Assembly: GCA_949825065.1 (NCBI GenBank) | Contig: OX463846.1 | Span: forward strand, 14,852,205-14,916,204 | Direction of reading: 5' to 3' | Source of the DNA: Odontocerum albicorne | Taxonomy: Eukaryota > Arthropoda > Insecta > Trichoptera > Odontoceridae | Length of the DNA stretch: 64,000 nucleotides | Shown here: positions 35,341 through 45,866 of the stretch, piece by piece | Numbering within the stretch: position 1 is the first letter of the stretch | Layout: each line of letters starts with the position of its first letter | Notes under the pieces: generated by a model | What the model was told of the DNA's origin: nothing | What the model saw: the letters and a program-made list of their open reading frames with translations, nothing else | Database searches by the model: none | Position numbers and translations under genes: made by a program

Positions 35341-36258
35341 CGAGGGTCATCCAGAAAGTAAGGTTACAACATTTATGTAGGATCGAAAAATGCTTGTATT
35401 TAATTGAAATTCACAGGATACTTCACAAATATACAATATTAAACTATTTTTCAACGTAATCGTCGTCGAGATCAAGACATTTCTGTAGTCGGGGCACCAG
35501 CTTTTGTATGCCAGTGTCATAGACCTCCGCCGCCTTCTCTTTCAGCCACTTCTTCACAGCTTCCTCGACCTCCTGATCTTTGGAAAATTATTGGGGTGTA
35601 GTGACACACCCATGTCTCATCCCCCGTCACGATAGAGCCCAGAAAAACTTCTCCCTCCTGTGCAAAACGATCCAAAAATTCGCGCGTGGCGGTCACGCGA
35701 TTTTGACGGTGCTCCGGTGTGAGCATTCTGGGCACCCATCTCGCACACAACTTCTTGTTTTCCGTCACAATATTACCAAGGAGACTTCGAGAAATGTCAG
35801 GAAATTCTTCGTGAAGGTTGTCAAGCGTCACTCGGCGGTCATTTCGTACTTGTTTTTCAATTCGCACAAGTTCGTCAGAAATCACTGCCTTGCCTCGTCG
35901 TGAGTATCAGTACGGCCTTCGCTGAACAACCTAACCCACTTTGTAAAATGTTGTTGACTCATCACATTACTACCATATACTTCCATGAGCTTCCGATGGA
36001 TATTCGCTGTGGTATTGTTCTGCAAAGTAAAAAAACGGATGACCGCGCGGTTCTCGCACGGACGGGAGGTGGCGGGAGCGCGCGACGACCTCTCCATCGG
36101 AAGAATTTACTGTGACTGAACAAAATGGCCGAAAAACACGCGGGACGAAATAAACTGACCGTTAAGATCCCCCTACACGCCAGGTGCGCCAACTTCAAAA
36201 CAAAAAATTTCCTCCGGCCTCAGGAGCCTTTTTAACCTTACTTTCTAGGTGACCCTTG
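35341..36258 (-). mobile_element. Mariner element 2, internally deleted (918 bp)
   Basis: Left terminal repeat 'cgagggtcatccagaaagta' with 'aggttacaa' follows TA (35339-35340). The right end 'aaccttactttctaggtgac' with 'ccttg' is its imperfect complement. The right flanking TA is mutated. Length is ~370 bp below a complete mariner (about 1.3 kb). It is the same family as element 3 (45867-46795). Confidence 0.9.
35444..36097 (-). pseudogene. Mariner transposase 2, catalytic core deleted
   Basis: Minus strand: MERSSRAPATSRPCENRAVI, then RKLMEVYGSNVMSQQHFTKW and FSEGRTDTHDEARQ (DNA-binding half). A shift follows, then ISDELVRIEKQVRNDRRVTL, SLLGNIV and LCARWVPRMLTPEHRQNR, and VTGDETWVCHYTP with the first catalytic aspartate. 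Directly after HYTP the sequence jumps to FSKDQEVEEAVKKWLKEKAA and EVYDTGIQKLVPRLQKCLDL...YVEK-stop, the C-terminus, in another frame. The segment with the second and third catalytic aspartates is missing. Element 3 has its deletion at the same place. Confidence 0.9.
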
Positions 36259-36289
36259 AATAAAGGTAAGAAAATTGAATGTACATTTA

Positions 36290-36805
36290 CATACATATCA
36301 TTCCGCCGTCTCCCCATTGGAGTAGGTAGAAAGGAGAGAGCGCCATACTTTCCTTACACGATACATATATTTCGCCTTGTCTTCATCTAAACACATTCGC
36401 ATGCAGCTCGTACGATTATGTAACATAGTTATTAAAATGCATATTTCCTTCTTTCAAAATATCGCTCACTTGAACCAAACATACTTTCATTGATCTTCCT
36501 CTACCATGCCTTCCACTCACATTTGCACTTTACATTTATTTTGTTAGTCTATCTTAATCATTCTTTTCATGTGCCCAAACCATCTCAGAGTGGTTTTATT
36601 CATCTTACTCAACACACCGACCTGAATTTGACAATAACCTCTAATCACTTAATTTCGTATTCTGTCATAGATAATCCCATGAATTCTTCTAAGATCACGA
36701 ATTTCGACAGCATTTATTCCGCTCTTTTCGGTTTTGTTCCACGTCCACGTTTCACTCCCATACATCAATGTTGGTTTAAAAATATTATAGTGAGAGATCC
36801 TTGAT
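36290..36805 (-). pseudogene. RTE LINE C-terminal half
   Basis: Minus strand from 36790: IFKPTLMYGSETWTWNKTEK, then SGINAVEIRDLRRIHGIIYD and RIRN, VLSKMNKTTLRWFGHMKRMI, VEGMVEEDQ (the degraded GRGRPRK site), RTSCMRMCLDEDKAKYMYRV with RKVWRSLLSTY. It ends in the 3' tail 'gtctccccattggagtaggt'. This is one of the most complete RTE C-termini here and serves as a reference for the smaller scraps. Stops at several points, no catalytic core. Confidence 0.85.
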
Positions 36806-36849
36806 ATGAGTAATTTACCTGAGAGTCAGCATCTAGCATGCTATAGACA

Positions 36850-37650
36850 AAATTAGTAATTACCATTAAGATGTACTAAGTTGATTTATCACGTTGAAAG
36901 CGGAGTTGTTCATCAACACTCTGGAAATCTATACGTTATCTCAATACACGAACCACAAAGTCTCAAGCAGTTTGGCTATAGAGGAGAGAATGGTAATGGG
37001 CCTGTAGGTTGTAACATCTTTTTAGGTCCAGTTTTATGAATGGGTATGACTCGAGTTATTTACCATTCACTCAGTAAAATGTCATCTTGAAAGAAGTTAA
37101 AAATCTAAGGAAGGAGTGCTGAAAAACTCTCATCGTATGCTTTTATATATAATGTGGTTAAGCCATCGGGTTCAATTCGCTTAGTTTTCTTTATACTGGT
37201 ATTTACAGTTTTGATATAATTTTCATTTACAGTGTCAGGAGAGTTGTTGCGGTAAATGTATTCTTAAAAAAATTGAATCTTCTCAATAAACAGATAAAAA
37301 ATGGTAAGCCCACTGAATAATATTCGAATACCCAAATCATTACGCAGGGTTTTAACATGACTCTCAAGTGATTTTAGATTCCTCACTATAAATATTCGAG
37401 CGACATAATGTTTCAGTTAAAATCTGTAACATTTAAACAAATCATAATATAATTTGTTGCCAGTTATTTTCCATTTTCTTTGATAATATGACTTAAGTTT
37501 AATGTCCATAACAATGTCGCGATTAAACTATTTCGGCTATTGCCATCATCGCAGAGAAGGTTTTAGAGGAAATCATTTTTCTAACGAAGAATACATTTGA
37601 TCATTAAATAATTCATTGCTTCGTTTACATCGGAAATATTTTCCAATTAA
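36850..37650 (-). pseudogene. Jockey-type LINE, region leading into the RT domain
   Basis: Minus strand: WKITGNKLYYDLFKCY-like linker, LGIRILFSGLTIFYLFIEKI, then KIEPDGLTTLYIKAYDESFS and ALL..IFNFFQDDILLSEW, then ITRVIPIHKTGPKKM and GPLPFSPL. This corresponds to the stretch between endonuclease and polymerase (DGL....K) and RT motif 1-2 (W....VIPIHK.G......YRPI...). It lacks the catalytic FADD motif. It may be the upstream half of the same family as at 4105 and 62640, but they do not overlap, so that cannot be shown here. Confidence 0.75.
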
Positions 37651-37659
37651 TATTAATTA

Positions 37660-37725
37660 CATTTTTATATACTGGTACCAACATGTACGATATGACGATA
37701 CTGGTACCAACATGTACAGATAATG
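37660..37725. repeat. Short duplication
   Basis: 'atactggtaccaacatgtac' occurs twice, about 30 bp apart. Confidence 0.7.
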
Positions 37726-37734
37726 AATTCCACA

Positions 37735-37865
37735 AGAATTCCATACATAGCTCTGCATGGGGTGCCGGATGGACGGCGTCCACCAGGGAGACCCCGAAAC
37801 GATGGAAAGATAGCTGGAGCTCAGCATCACAGGAGATCAATCCTGTAGTAACATACTCTTGAGTC
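37735..37865 (+). pseudogene. LINE C-terminal scrap
   Basis: One frame gives VPDGRRPPGRPRN and the next KRWKDSWSSASQEINPVV. Together they are the R.PGRPRKRW.DSW....QE end of a LINE, with one base lost at 'ccccgaaacgatgg'. A related end is on the minus strand at 50870-51000. Confidence 0.7.
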
Positions 37866-38394
37866 TACGTAAAGTTGAAGAAGAAACATTTTTATATAAG
37901 GAGTGAAAATCGCCTCTATTGAAACCCCACTTCTTTCTTTTGGGTATGGTAAAAGATTTTAGCGACTTTCCTTTCTCACTATTGCTACCAAAAGTTATAA
38001 AAAAGCCCAGACCAGGATGATAAATATTAAAAAAAAATTTGCAACTATTGATTTAAGTTAATATGTTTTTTTTAAATATGATGTATTTTGCTTCGATGTA
38101 ACCCAGATACCGTGGAAATAGGAAATCCAATAAATAAAGCAACTCTTTAAAATTCGTAACAAATTAGTTCTTCCTCATTGCCGGTAATACAAGTATTACC
38201 AGTAATGAGAAAAATATTTCGGTAATACCAGTTATGAGAAATGGTGGTAAATTCGCAATCCCTAATAGTGGTTTACAAATCCTGATGAGTGAGACACGAG
38301 GCCTTGAAATCTACCAGTTTAGGATTGAAGAAAAATGGTAGCCATAAATAAAAAATTATATATTTTATTATGTATTTATGATTTTTGTATGAAT

Positions 38395-38835
38395 ACTTTT
38401 TTCATATGGAATGAAAACATGGACGAAGTGAAAGGAGAAAAGTGACGCGATAGACGTGATGTTGGAGACGGATGCTTCGTACCCCATATACTGTTAGACA
38501 AATCAAAGTTTCTATCATCCAAGAATTGAAAATTACCGAAAAACTTTCGATAAGATGCAGGAAATGGATCCTAACAACATTTGGATATGTCGCCTGAAGA
38601 ACACTGAAAGTCTTAAGAAGCTGGTGACCACTAAGGTAATTATTGAGGGGAACGAGGAACAGGAAGGTCTCCAACAACGACCAAAAAATGGAGTTAACAG
38701 GATCCTCTTTAAATAATGAATGCAACATGACCTAGGAGTTTAAAATATGAGGGCGGAGGTTGCGTCTAGTTCCAGACATAAGAGAAGACCATAGCAGTCA
38801 TCATCGATGAACAGGAAGATACTTGTTTTTAAAAG
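38395..38835 (+). pseudogene. LINE C-terminal relic
   Basis: Frames give YGMKTWT, then LKITEKLSIRCRKWILTTFG with YVA, TESLKKLV, and further HKRRP, SSSMNRK. The pattern (YGMETW, RLS.RCR.RIL..FGH..RR..ESLEKLV..GK.EGKR.RGRSPTRW) is a common LINE C-terminus. The start PILMYGAETW is replaced by AT-rich sequence. Dead. Confidence 0.65.
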
Positions 38836-38839
38836 TTAA

Positions 38840-39820
38840 ATTTTAAAACCGGGTTTAATATTAAACTATGGTTAAATTAAGTTAGAGGCGCATTGCCAAT
38901 AAATCTGCAAAAAAGACCTCGCTCATGAATTTAATGACGTATCTTCATATAGTACGTTATATATATATCGACAGTGTAGATTATTAAGAACTATTTTAAT
39001 AAATATCTTCAATAAGTTACGTTTCACTTGAACTTTTTTAAATGGTTTTTTTTTTTCGATGTTGTGAATAAATTGTATTTATTTTAATGTGAGAGGGATA
39101 TTTAAATATCAACTCATTAGTGATAAAAAAAAAATCATGGGTAAGAAAATGTTTTATTTACATGAAATTTTTTTTAATTTTGAACAGTAAGGTGGTAGTG
39201 TATACTAAACATTTGAATATATCTAATATTTTTTGTCAAGTTTTGACTACATTACATTTTTAATAAAGCTTACACTATCTCTTTAAGTAAGACTTATTTT
39301 TCTATTCACAATACATGATTCAATTCACATAATTTTAAAGTAAAAACAAACCGTAGAGAATAAGAAGATTCCAATGGGAATCCCCCCCCCTCCCCTATTT
39401 TGTGGATAAAGAGAAACAATTCACAAGGCAAAGCCGAGTGACGGAGTGATCTTATTTTTTAATCACATATTTGTTTTAAGTACTAAAATATTCAGCTCAA
39501 ACATTAACATTTTGCAGTCACATTCCTACACATACTGAAATCTCAAACTATCACACATATATTTTCAAACGATCCTTAATCTCAACAACCACATCAAAAT
39601 TATGCCCAACACTTCATCATCACACGCTGTACATTCGCATCAGTAATTTACTCCTCGATGAAGACCTCCAAAAGCTCCTCTTTCCTCGGTGTCTTGTTAG
39701 TAAAAAAAATGTTATTTGAAGGCGTGACACAACGAAAATCGCCTCTTTCTCTCAGCAATGTGATGCCAATTCTAGGTGCATGTTCCTGCTCCCTAATAAT
39801 GTATTAAATATAATTTATAG
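38840..39820. other. AT-rich stretch, nothing recognised
   Basis: Contains a C-run at 39384-39396. No coding or repeat feature that I can support. Confidence 0.4.
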
Positions 39821-39829
39821 TTAAGGCAT

Positions 39830-39960
39830 CAACAATGTGGAGGTTTAAAGACATTATAATTTGTGTAGTCAAACACTTTTTATTTCACTTTATATAACGG
39901 TATAATTCTACCGGTTTCAAGGTTTTCATCTCATCATCAGGGAGTAGAAACAAGTGTATT
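39830..39960 (-). other. Hammerhead-like motif of a Penelope-like element (candidate)
   Basis: Minus strand: CTGATGATGAG, ATGAAAACCTT, GAAACCGGTAGAATTATACC. CTGATGA and GAAA flank a short stem, and CGGTA-GAATTA-TACCG can form the following helix. Flanking 'tcaaacactttttatttcac' corresponds to the arm of the 28958-29130 element. Confidence 0.4.
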
Positions 39961-40106
39961 ATAACATGAACGCGTGAAGTCAGAATCAGATTCAGTTCGT
40001 CTCTAGTTCTATGGCTGCGCTCTAACCTTTTTATCGGAAGATGATTATTATAATACATAATTAGCGATCTGATGGAAACAGATTACCTTAAAACCCTTGA
40101 GTTCAG

Positions 40107-40453
40107 TTACTGCCATCATAAGCAAAAACGCAGCTAACGGGTAAACAATATTCCATATCGAATTCTGAACCATAATCCATAAAAAAAAATACAGAAAAAC
40201 ATTTATTTCAACCGTCTTTTTTAATTTTACAAAATACTTGGTTTTTCTAAGCAAAAAAATTAAATTTGATTCATAAGCAAAAAAACAGCAAGTGCCTATG
40301 CGTTTGCTGCGTTTTTGCTTATGAATCACATTTTACAGCTTTTTTGTTTATGAATCAAAACATTTTTAAGCAGCAATGAAAAACATGAAAGTGCAGTTTT
40401 CTCAAAACTTAACTTTTGCCATTAGCTGCGTTTTTGCTTATGAGGGCAGAGTA
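40107..40453. mobile_element. Foldback element with nested inverted repeats (~347 bp)
   Basis: Outer arms: 'gttactgccatcataagcaa' with 'aaacgcagctaacgg' (40107-40141) and its imperfect complement 'ccattagctgcgtttttgct' with 'tatgagggcagagtaac' (40417-40453). Inner arms: 'gattcataagcaaaaaaaca' (40269 on) and 'tgcgtttttgcttatgaatc' (up to 40328). The core motif GCTGCGTTTTTGCTTATGA thus appears in both orientations at least twice each. No protein coding. Confidence 0.75.
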
Positions 40454-40844
40454 ACAAACCACTTTTTGAGCTTGAGTTAAGTTATTGACTAGTGTGGTAC
40501 GTATACACGTACATCTACCATGGAACCTTAATGCAATGTTGATATCGGTAACACAGGTCAAATTTTCATAATTGAAATTGAATTATCTCAAACGATTTTT
40601 TTATTTTCATTTGTATTCTCAATTGACTTTTCATTTTAGGTTTTTTTAATGTGAAATATATTTTTATAAATTTTTTTACTATATTTAAAAAATTATGGAT
40701 TTTGAAATATTTCTGTTTTTTATATAAATAATTTTTAGTCTTAATTTTTTTCCATAATTTTAATAAAATAAAAAATAAATTTGTTTTAAAATACTTTTAA
40801 TTAAGTAGGATTTCTGCACATGTATGCTAACTGAGCAGTTCGTT

Positions 40845-41710
40845 GACATGTGTGATAAGCGAATCGAAAGGGACATTGAATGAATAGTAGCGACAGGGAA
40901 GAAGGTAAACGGAGCACTTAATATTATAAACAATAACCGCTCACTGTCAACAGTGAAAAAAAAACAATACATAATGATGTGTTGGATCCCACCTTAATGT
41001 ATGGAAGATAAATTTAAACTTGGCAGAAGAAGGATAAGAGGAAGGTCAATGAGGGTGTGGCCTGAAAAACATCTGGTGTCCCCGTGGTTGGGCTCGCCCT
41101 ATATTGGTGGGGTGTATCTTGGCCGGGGGGGTGTTATTAGATGAACCCAGACCTTTTGATTACTTCTCTCTTAAATGTATTTTCTGCCATGTATGTGTTT
41201 TTTTAATTATTTAAATATATGATGTACATACTATGTTGCTACCAATAAACCTATATTTATTTACTTATTTATTCAATGCCGTGGAGACGCATGCACTGAG
41301 GAAAATGGTGCAGTGTCAATATCTTAAAGAATGCGGAATGAACATAACATAAATTAATCCTTGGATAAAATGGACGTTTTAAGTAAGATGAAGTAAGCAG
41401 CTTTAAGATGTTTGGACATGTGGAAAGAATGAATGGTGAAATTATGACTAAAACGAATATACAAGTCAGAGGTGCAAGGTGTGCGTGGAAGAGGCAGACC
41501 GAGGAAAACGTGGCTGGATCAAATGGACCAGATTTTGAAAGAAGGTCAAGTGAGAAGTATGAAAAATAGAAGATTGTGTATGACGAGATGTAAGAATGTG
41601 GAAGAGACAAAGGAGGTGTGCCTGAATAGAGAAGCTTGGATATCTATCCTCTCTGTCTACCCCGCAAGGGACGCGGGGGGATTATATGTATATGTGTATG
41701 TATAGGAAAC
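40845..41710 (+). pseudogene. RTE LINE relic split by repeat F
   Basis: Left part 40845-41060: 'cgaatcgaaagggacattga' (ERDIE region), 'ggaagaaggtaaacggagca' (GKKVNGAL), 'ccaccttaatgtatgga' (PTLMYG). Right part from 41276: 'caatgccgtggagacgcatg' (NAVEMR.LRKM), FGHVERMNGEIMTKT, then the open frame 41472-41705 with VRGRGRPRKTWLDQMDQILK, EGQVRSMKNRRLCMTRCKNV, EETKEVCLNREAWISILSVY and the tail ACCCCGCAAGGGACGCGGGG. The right part is among the best preserved RTE C-termini here. The missing middle is a family F repeat (41090-41275). Confidence 0.85.
41090..41275 (+). mobile_element. Repeat family F nested in an RTE relic
   Basis: 'gttgggctcgccctatattg', 'gtggggtgtatcttggccgg', 'agatgaacccagaccttttg', ending 'accaataaacctatatttat' and a TTTA-type tail. 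Same structure as 20875-21085 in reverse. Confidence 0.8.
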
Positions 41711-41759
41711 ATATGAGTTTTAATATAGACAAGTATGGATGGATACGACTATTTTAAGT

Positions 41760-42360
41760 CGAAAAATATTTTCCAGGATATAATGAAATTGAGTTCTCTG
41801 AATTATTCTTGCTCTTACATGTTGATGTTGATGATGAGGTATTTATTAAAGAAAGTGATGTTGAATTTGCTTAGAGAAATGTAAAAATTGAATCTTCTTA
41901 TTCTTGCGAGTTGGTACATAGTGTCAGATATACGCTACCTTCAATCAACATCATAAATTTCCTTTATATAATAAATCTGTTATTTTGTGATGTTAAATGA
42001 GCCTGCCAAACGAGATATCCATCTTTTGTGAGAGGAAACAATACGGGGCACAGGGGTGTCTATGAATTTACGAAATCGTAATAATTGATTTTATCTTCTT
42101 TTTCCTGAATTTTGACATTTATATTCAATTATCTTTTCTTTAATTGTGTAATTAAATAAAATATAGAATACTTTGTGGAGATTTTCTTTTTTCTCTATAT
42201 TAGTTAGTAAATTAAATTGTCTTTTGATATATTAGTTCACCGATATGTTTACATTAAAACAATTGTACATTGTAACGAGAGTCGCAAACGAATTGATTTA
42301 AAATTTCATCGTTTTGTGCTCAAGTCCCTAAAACATATACTAAGATTTTAACTAACCGTT
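41760..42360. other. AT-rich stretch, nothing recognised
   Basis: No supported feature. Confidence 0.4.
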
Positions 42361-42374
42361 TTTTGACAACTTTT

Positions 42375-42915
42375 GACACGTCACTAGAACACGCTGGATT
42401 CAGAAAAGGTTTCAGTACCATGGATCAATTCTTGTAGAGAGATATGAAGATTACGAACTTCATACTCGTATATACCTAGTCTTTGTAGACTATAAAAAGG
42501 CCTTTGATCTAAAAACGATCTTAAAACAAAAGGCATTGAGAACGCATATATTAAGTCGTTCAATAACATCTATAAGGATGTAACAGCAAAAATACATCTC
42601 CACAAATCCTCTGAAACTTTTAGCATTGGTAAAGGAGTTCGTCGAGAGGATATTATTTCCCAAAATTATTCACAGCTGCACTTGAATGTGTCTTGGCTGA
42701 GCTGGAATGAAGAAATAAGGACTTGCTAATTAATGAAAAATGCCTTAACCATTTGGGATTTTCATATGATATTGTTATATTCTCACAAAATCGGAATGAT
42801 ATTCAGCACCAACTACAGGAATTGGCAGATCGCATAAATAAGAATCAAGAGTTACCATGGGAGAAAATAAATATTAAAAGAAATATGTCACAAATAAAAA
42901 ATAAGCACTAGTAGG
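42375..42915 (+). pseudogene. LINE reverse transcriptase core, decayed
   Basis: Pieces in the plus frames: EHAGFRKGFSTMDQF (QAGFR.G.ST.DH), then LVYT..L*TIKRPL or VFVDYKKAFDLK by frame (motif A, VDYKKAFD), YKDVTAKIHLHKSSETFSIG with KGVRR (KGVRQGD.ISP), PKLFTAALECVLAELE, INEKCLNHLGFSYDIVIFSQ and HQLQELADRI. The active-site motif FADD is mutated to FSYD. The frame breaks several times. It covers most of the RT domain but ends before the C-terminal part. Confidence 0.85.
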
Positions 42916-42919
42916 TATA

Positions 42920-43390
42920 CGACGCATAACATTAGAATTCTAAATCTCAACATAAAAACTTATGAATAATTACTATGAATAAGCTACTTAAGTGTTACGT
43001 TGTTGACGACCTCGGTATCCGAGAAAAAAAGAAAAAAAAATTGTCCTATTCTAATTTAAATGTTCGTCTAGCAACAATACTTGCAGGCGCTACACTTGTG
43101 CGAGTATTATTATATCTTCACGCGCGGTGATATTGCCAACACATGCGATTACGAACTTCAAGATCCATGCGTACTCGAAACGTTCTAAACCAGGAGGCTC
43201 GGTTATTAGGATCGAATACTATATTATCTCTCTGCCACGCTATTCAAAATATTCACATCGCTAATTCAAATGTGTTGAGGGATATTATACGAATGCATGA
43301 AATGAATTGAAAATTAGAACTTTTTAATTTGTTATAAATGATTTGAATGTATATATGTATGTTTATATGAGTGGTCTATTAATATAGAGA
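42920..43390. other. No recognised feature
   Basis: Moderately GC-rich in 43080-43250 but no domain, TIR or RNA gene seen. Confidence 0.35.
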
Positions 43391-43393
43391 TTA

Positions 43394-44190
43394 TGTCCTC
43401 AGTAAGATATATGCAAAATCCTAGTTTACTGGGGATACAACAAATGAAAGGCAACAAACCCAGATCCATAGAAATTGTGAATCCACATTAACCCTTCCTT
43501 CCCTGTGATGTGTAACTAGTACACATTGCTTCTAAAAACTTTAATATCTCTGTAAATATGATAAATACTGGGTTCAGATTTTAGGTATTCCTCCGTAATA
43601 CATTTACGCATTGAATGAAAACATAATATCAATAATAATTAGCACTTATCGGCCACATCAGAGATATTTTGTGAAAATCGGGAATACATTCACCAATACA
43701 ATCAAACGTGTGTCAGTGTGTGACGTAGGTATATTCATTATAAAAACCGCAACGGGTGAGGAGGCGACGCTATTCACGTCTCACTCTACTTCAGCATATG
43801 GGAACGCAAGAAATATAATCTCAGTTTACAGTTGTTTCTTCCTTCGAGGTATAACATAGACAGTGTTAGTGTTCCGAGTCCTGTCTCAGTAACTCGCGGA
43901 CATTCATACGAGTTGGTCTCTGCGCCTGTTTTGTGAACGTTGGCCGACGTTTTTTCATGTTTTCAGCAATTAAATTTCAATTATTATCAGTTTTGACTTC
44001 AAATTTAACTAATTTAAGCGATTGGTTATGAATATTCTTATTTTTCCGATTTTAAATCGCTCATTTTTACATGTGTATTGATATGTATTAAATACACAGC
44101 ACCGGAAGGGAAAGGTTAAATTACCTTTTGTTTTTTTTTTTACAAATTTTGTGCTTATAAAATTTCTTGTCATATATAAATAAATAAAAA
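43394..44190 (+). mobile_element. Repeat family B interrupted by a TTAA element
   Basis: The first part 43394-43491 ('cctcagtaagatatatgcaa', 'aacccagatccatagaaatt') and the second part 44116-44190 ('ttaaattacctttt', 'aaatttcttgtcatatataa', 'ataaataaa') join into one family B copy. The 624 bp between them is the insertion at 43492-44115. Confidence 0.8.
43492..44115. mobile_element. piggyBac-like non-autonomous element (624 bp)
   Basis: Flanked by TTAA at 43488-43491 and 44116-44119, the piggyBac target duplication. The left end CCCTTCCTTCCCTGTGATGT and the complement of the right end, CCTTTCCCTTCCGGTGCTGT, are similar inverted repeats, and CCC at the end is usual for piggyBac. Subterminal 'gtgtaactagtacac' and 'tatgtattaaataca' are also palindromic. 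No transposase is visible; the 82-codon frame at 43611-43859 has no known domain. Nested in repeat B, so the borders are well defined. Confidence 0.8.
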
Positions 44191-44199
44191 GACTAAAAT

Positions 44200-44730
44200 T
44201 CTAGCTTGAATCAATATTAAAGTAAAATAAAATATTATTATATAATTTGAACAGCCCTGTCAAAACCAGGCACTGACAGTGATAAGCCTTCCCTTATCCG
44301 CGCTAAATTAACCGTAACATCAATTTAGCGTGAAGTTAACGAGAAGTCTGTTTCACTTGACAATGAAGTATTGTTCCGAGTGCCGCCCACAAGCCTCAGG
44401 CGAAAATAGACCTTATCAGCCCATTAGCTTTAATACGAGAATTCTTACTTCTACACTGCCACGTCCGTCAAAATTCATTTTGAAAATATTGTAAATATAT
44501 TTGTTCATTAATTATTAAAACATCATATTTTGCGGTTAAATTATATTCACTTAACCTTTCATCGTTAGGAAATAAATTGTTTTTTACTGTCTGTAAAATT
44601 TACAGACAGTTAAATATTTTTTTCCAGTCTGTAAATTTTAAAGACAATTCAAGTCAACTGACAAAATGTGAAGATAAAATATATCGCTTTAAAATTAAAG
44701 AATTTAACTTCTTTTCTCTTGAAACTTAGA
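44200..44730. other. Unassigned stretch with a GC-richer part
   Basis: 44265-44470 is GC-richer ('cttatccgcgctaaattaac', 'gtgccgcccacaagcctcag') without a domain. A perfect short palindrome 'actgtctgtaaa-a-tttacagacagt' lies near 44587-44611. Confidence 0.4.
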
Positions 44731-44731
44731 C

Positions 44732-44935
44732 CAATGACTACCTCCGTGGTTAAATTGGAAAAAAGTCTGTCTTCCGACTCAGGGGTTACAAGTTCAATTC
44801 CCGTTGGTACCTAGATTTTTTTAAATAAATTAGGTTTGTGTTTAATTTTCACTTAATGCATGTTTAAACACCTTCCTGGTTGGTAACAACAATCGACACA
44901 TAAACCCTCCAGATTGTGAAGTATACAATACCATC
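44732..44935 (+). mobile_element. tRNA-derived SINE (family A)
   Basis: Head 'gactacctccgtggttaaat' and the B-box region 'caagttcaattcccgttggt', body 'ttcctggttggtaacaacaa' and the end 'ccctccagattgtgaagtat'. Nearly complete, moderately diverged. Confidence 0.8.
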
Positions 44936-45345
44936 AACACGCCGTGTTCCTTGCGCGCTAGGCAGATATAACAGATCTCCAAACTTCTATATCCATGCAT
45001 ACAACCTTGGCGTCCTTCACTTTTAAACATATCGTCATGCGCAATATTAAATTATTCACACTTCTCGATTTACCTTCTTTCAAAATTTGGTCCATTTAGT
45101 CCAGCCACGATTTTTTTGATCTACTTCTTTCAGGCACACCATGCACTTCTGACTTGTATACTCGCTTAGTCATTATTTCATCATTCATTCTCTCCATATG
45201 TCTAAACAATCTTAAAGCTCATTTTTTAAAACATCCATTTTATTCATGCATTCATTTCTCATTTATGATGCCTTCATTCCGCCGCCTTTCAAACTTTGAC
45301 ACTCCACAAATTTTCCTTGGTGCACGCATCTGGTAATCTAATATA
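44935..45345 (-). pseudogene. RTE LINE C-terminal relic
   Basis: Minus strand: RAPRKICGVSKFERRRNEGI, ALRLFRHMERMNDEIMTKRV with YKSEVHGVPERSRSKKSWLD (the degraded GRGRPRKTWLD site), QMDQILKEGKSRSVN-like, then CLKVKDAKVVCMDIEVWRSV. It ends in the tail 'ccgtgttccttgcgcgctag'. Collinear with 41276-41710. Stops present; no catalytic core. Confidence 0.8.
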
Positions 45346-45349
45346 AAAC

Positions 45350-45860
45350 AATTTTTCAAAAAAAAATAGTTTCCATTTCGGGCCTTCTTATTATAGAGCC
45401 TTTTTGACAATTAATCACATAAAACATCTATTTTTTACCAATGTAGTTATGACGAATATCTTAAATAGCTAACACGAACATGGTCTATTCATTAACAAAA
45501 TAACCTACACTTGAGTGTTTGTTCTTGACGCTACTTAGTAACAATTATAAAACTAAAGATAACGAATCTTGAAAAAAATAACTAACAATTCAAGATACAT
45601 AGTCGTCTATTTTTCAAAGTATGATGCATGAAAATATTTATGTATTTACAACACGGAAAGTTAATAAAATAATCATATAGTATACAATCAATAAATTCAA
45701 TCTACAACTTACAATTCTACAAGGAAAAATGAAATCTCTCTGGTTCCACAATAATACGAAATAATAGAGAAGATTAAAAAATATGTATTCTAAAGATATG
45801 TTTGTCTGTCAAAACATAAGATTATAAAGAAATTATGCACCAATCGTATCGACAGCATCA
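45350..45860. other. AT-rich stretch, nothing recognised
   Basis: No supported feature. Confidence 0.4.
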
Positions 45861-45866
45861 GATATA

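Noticed and set aside
36100..36240. Separate GC-rich gene start
   Set aside because: It is the 5' untranslated part of mariner element 2 and has the same sequence in element 3 (45885-46033).
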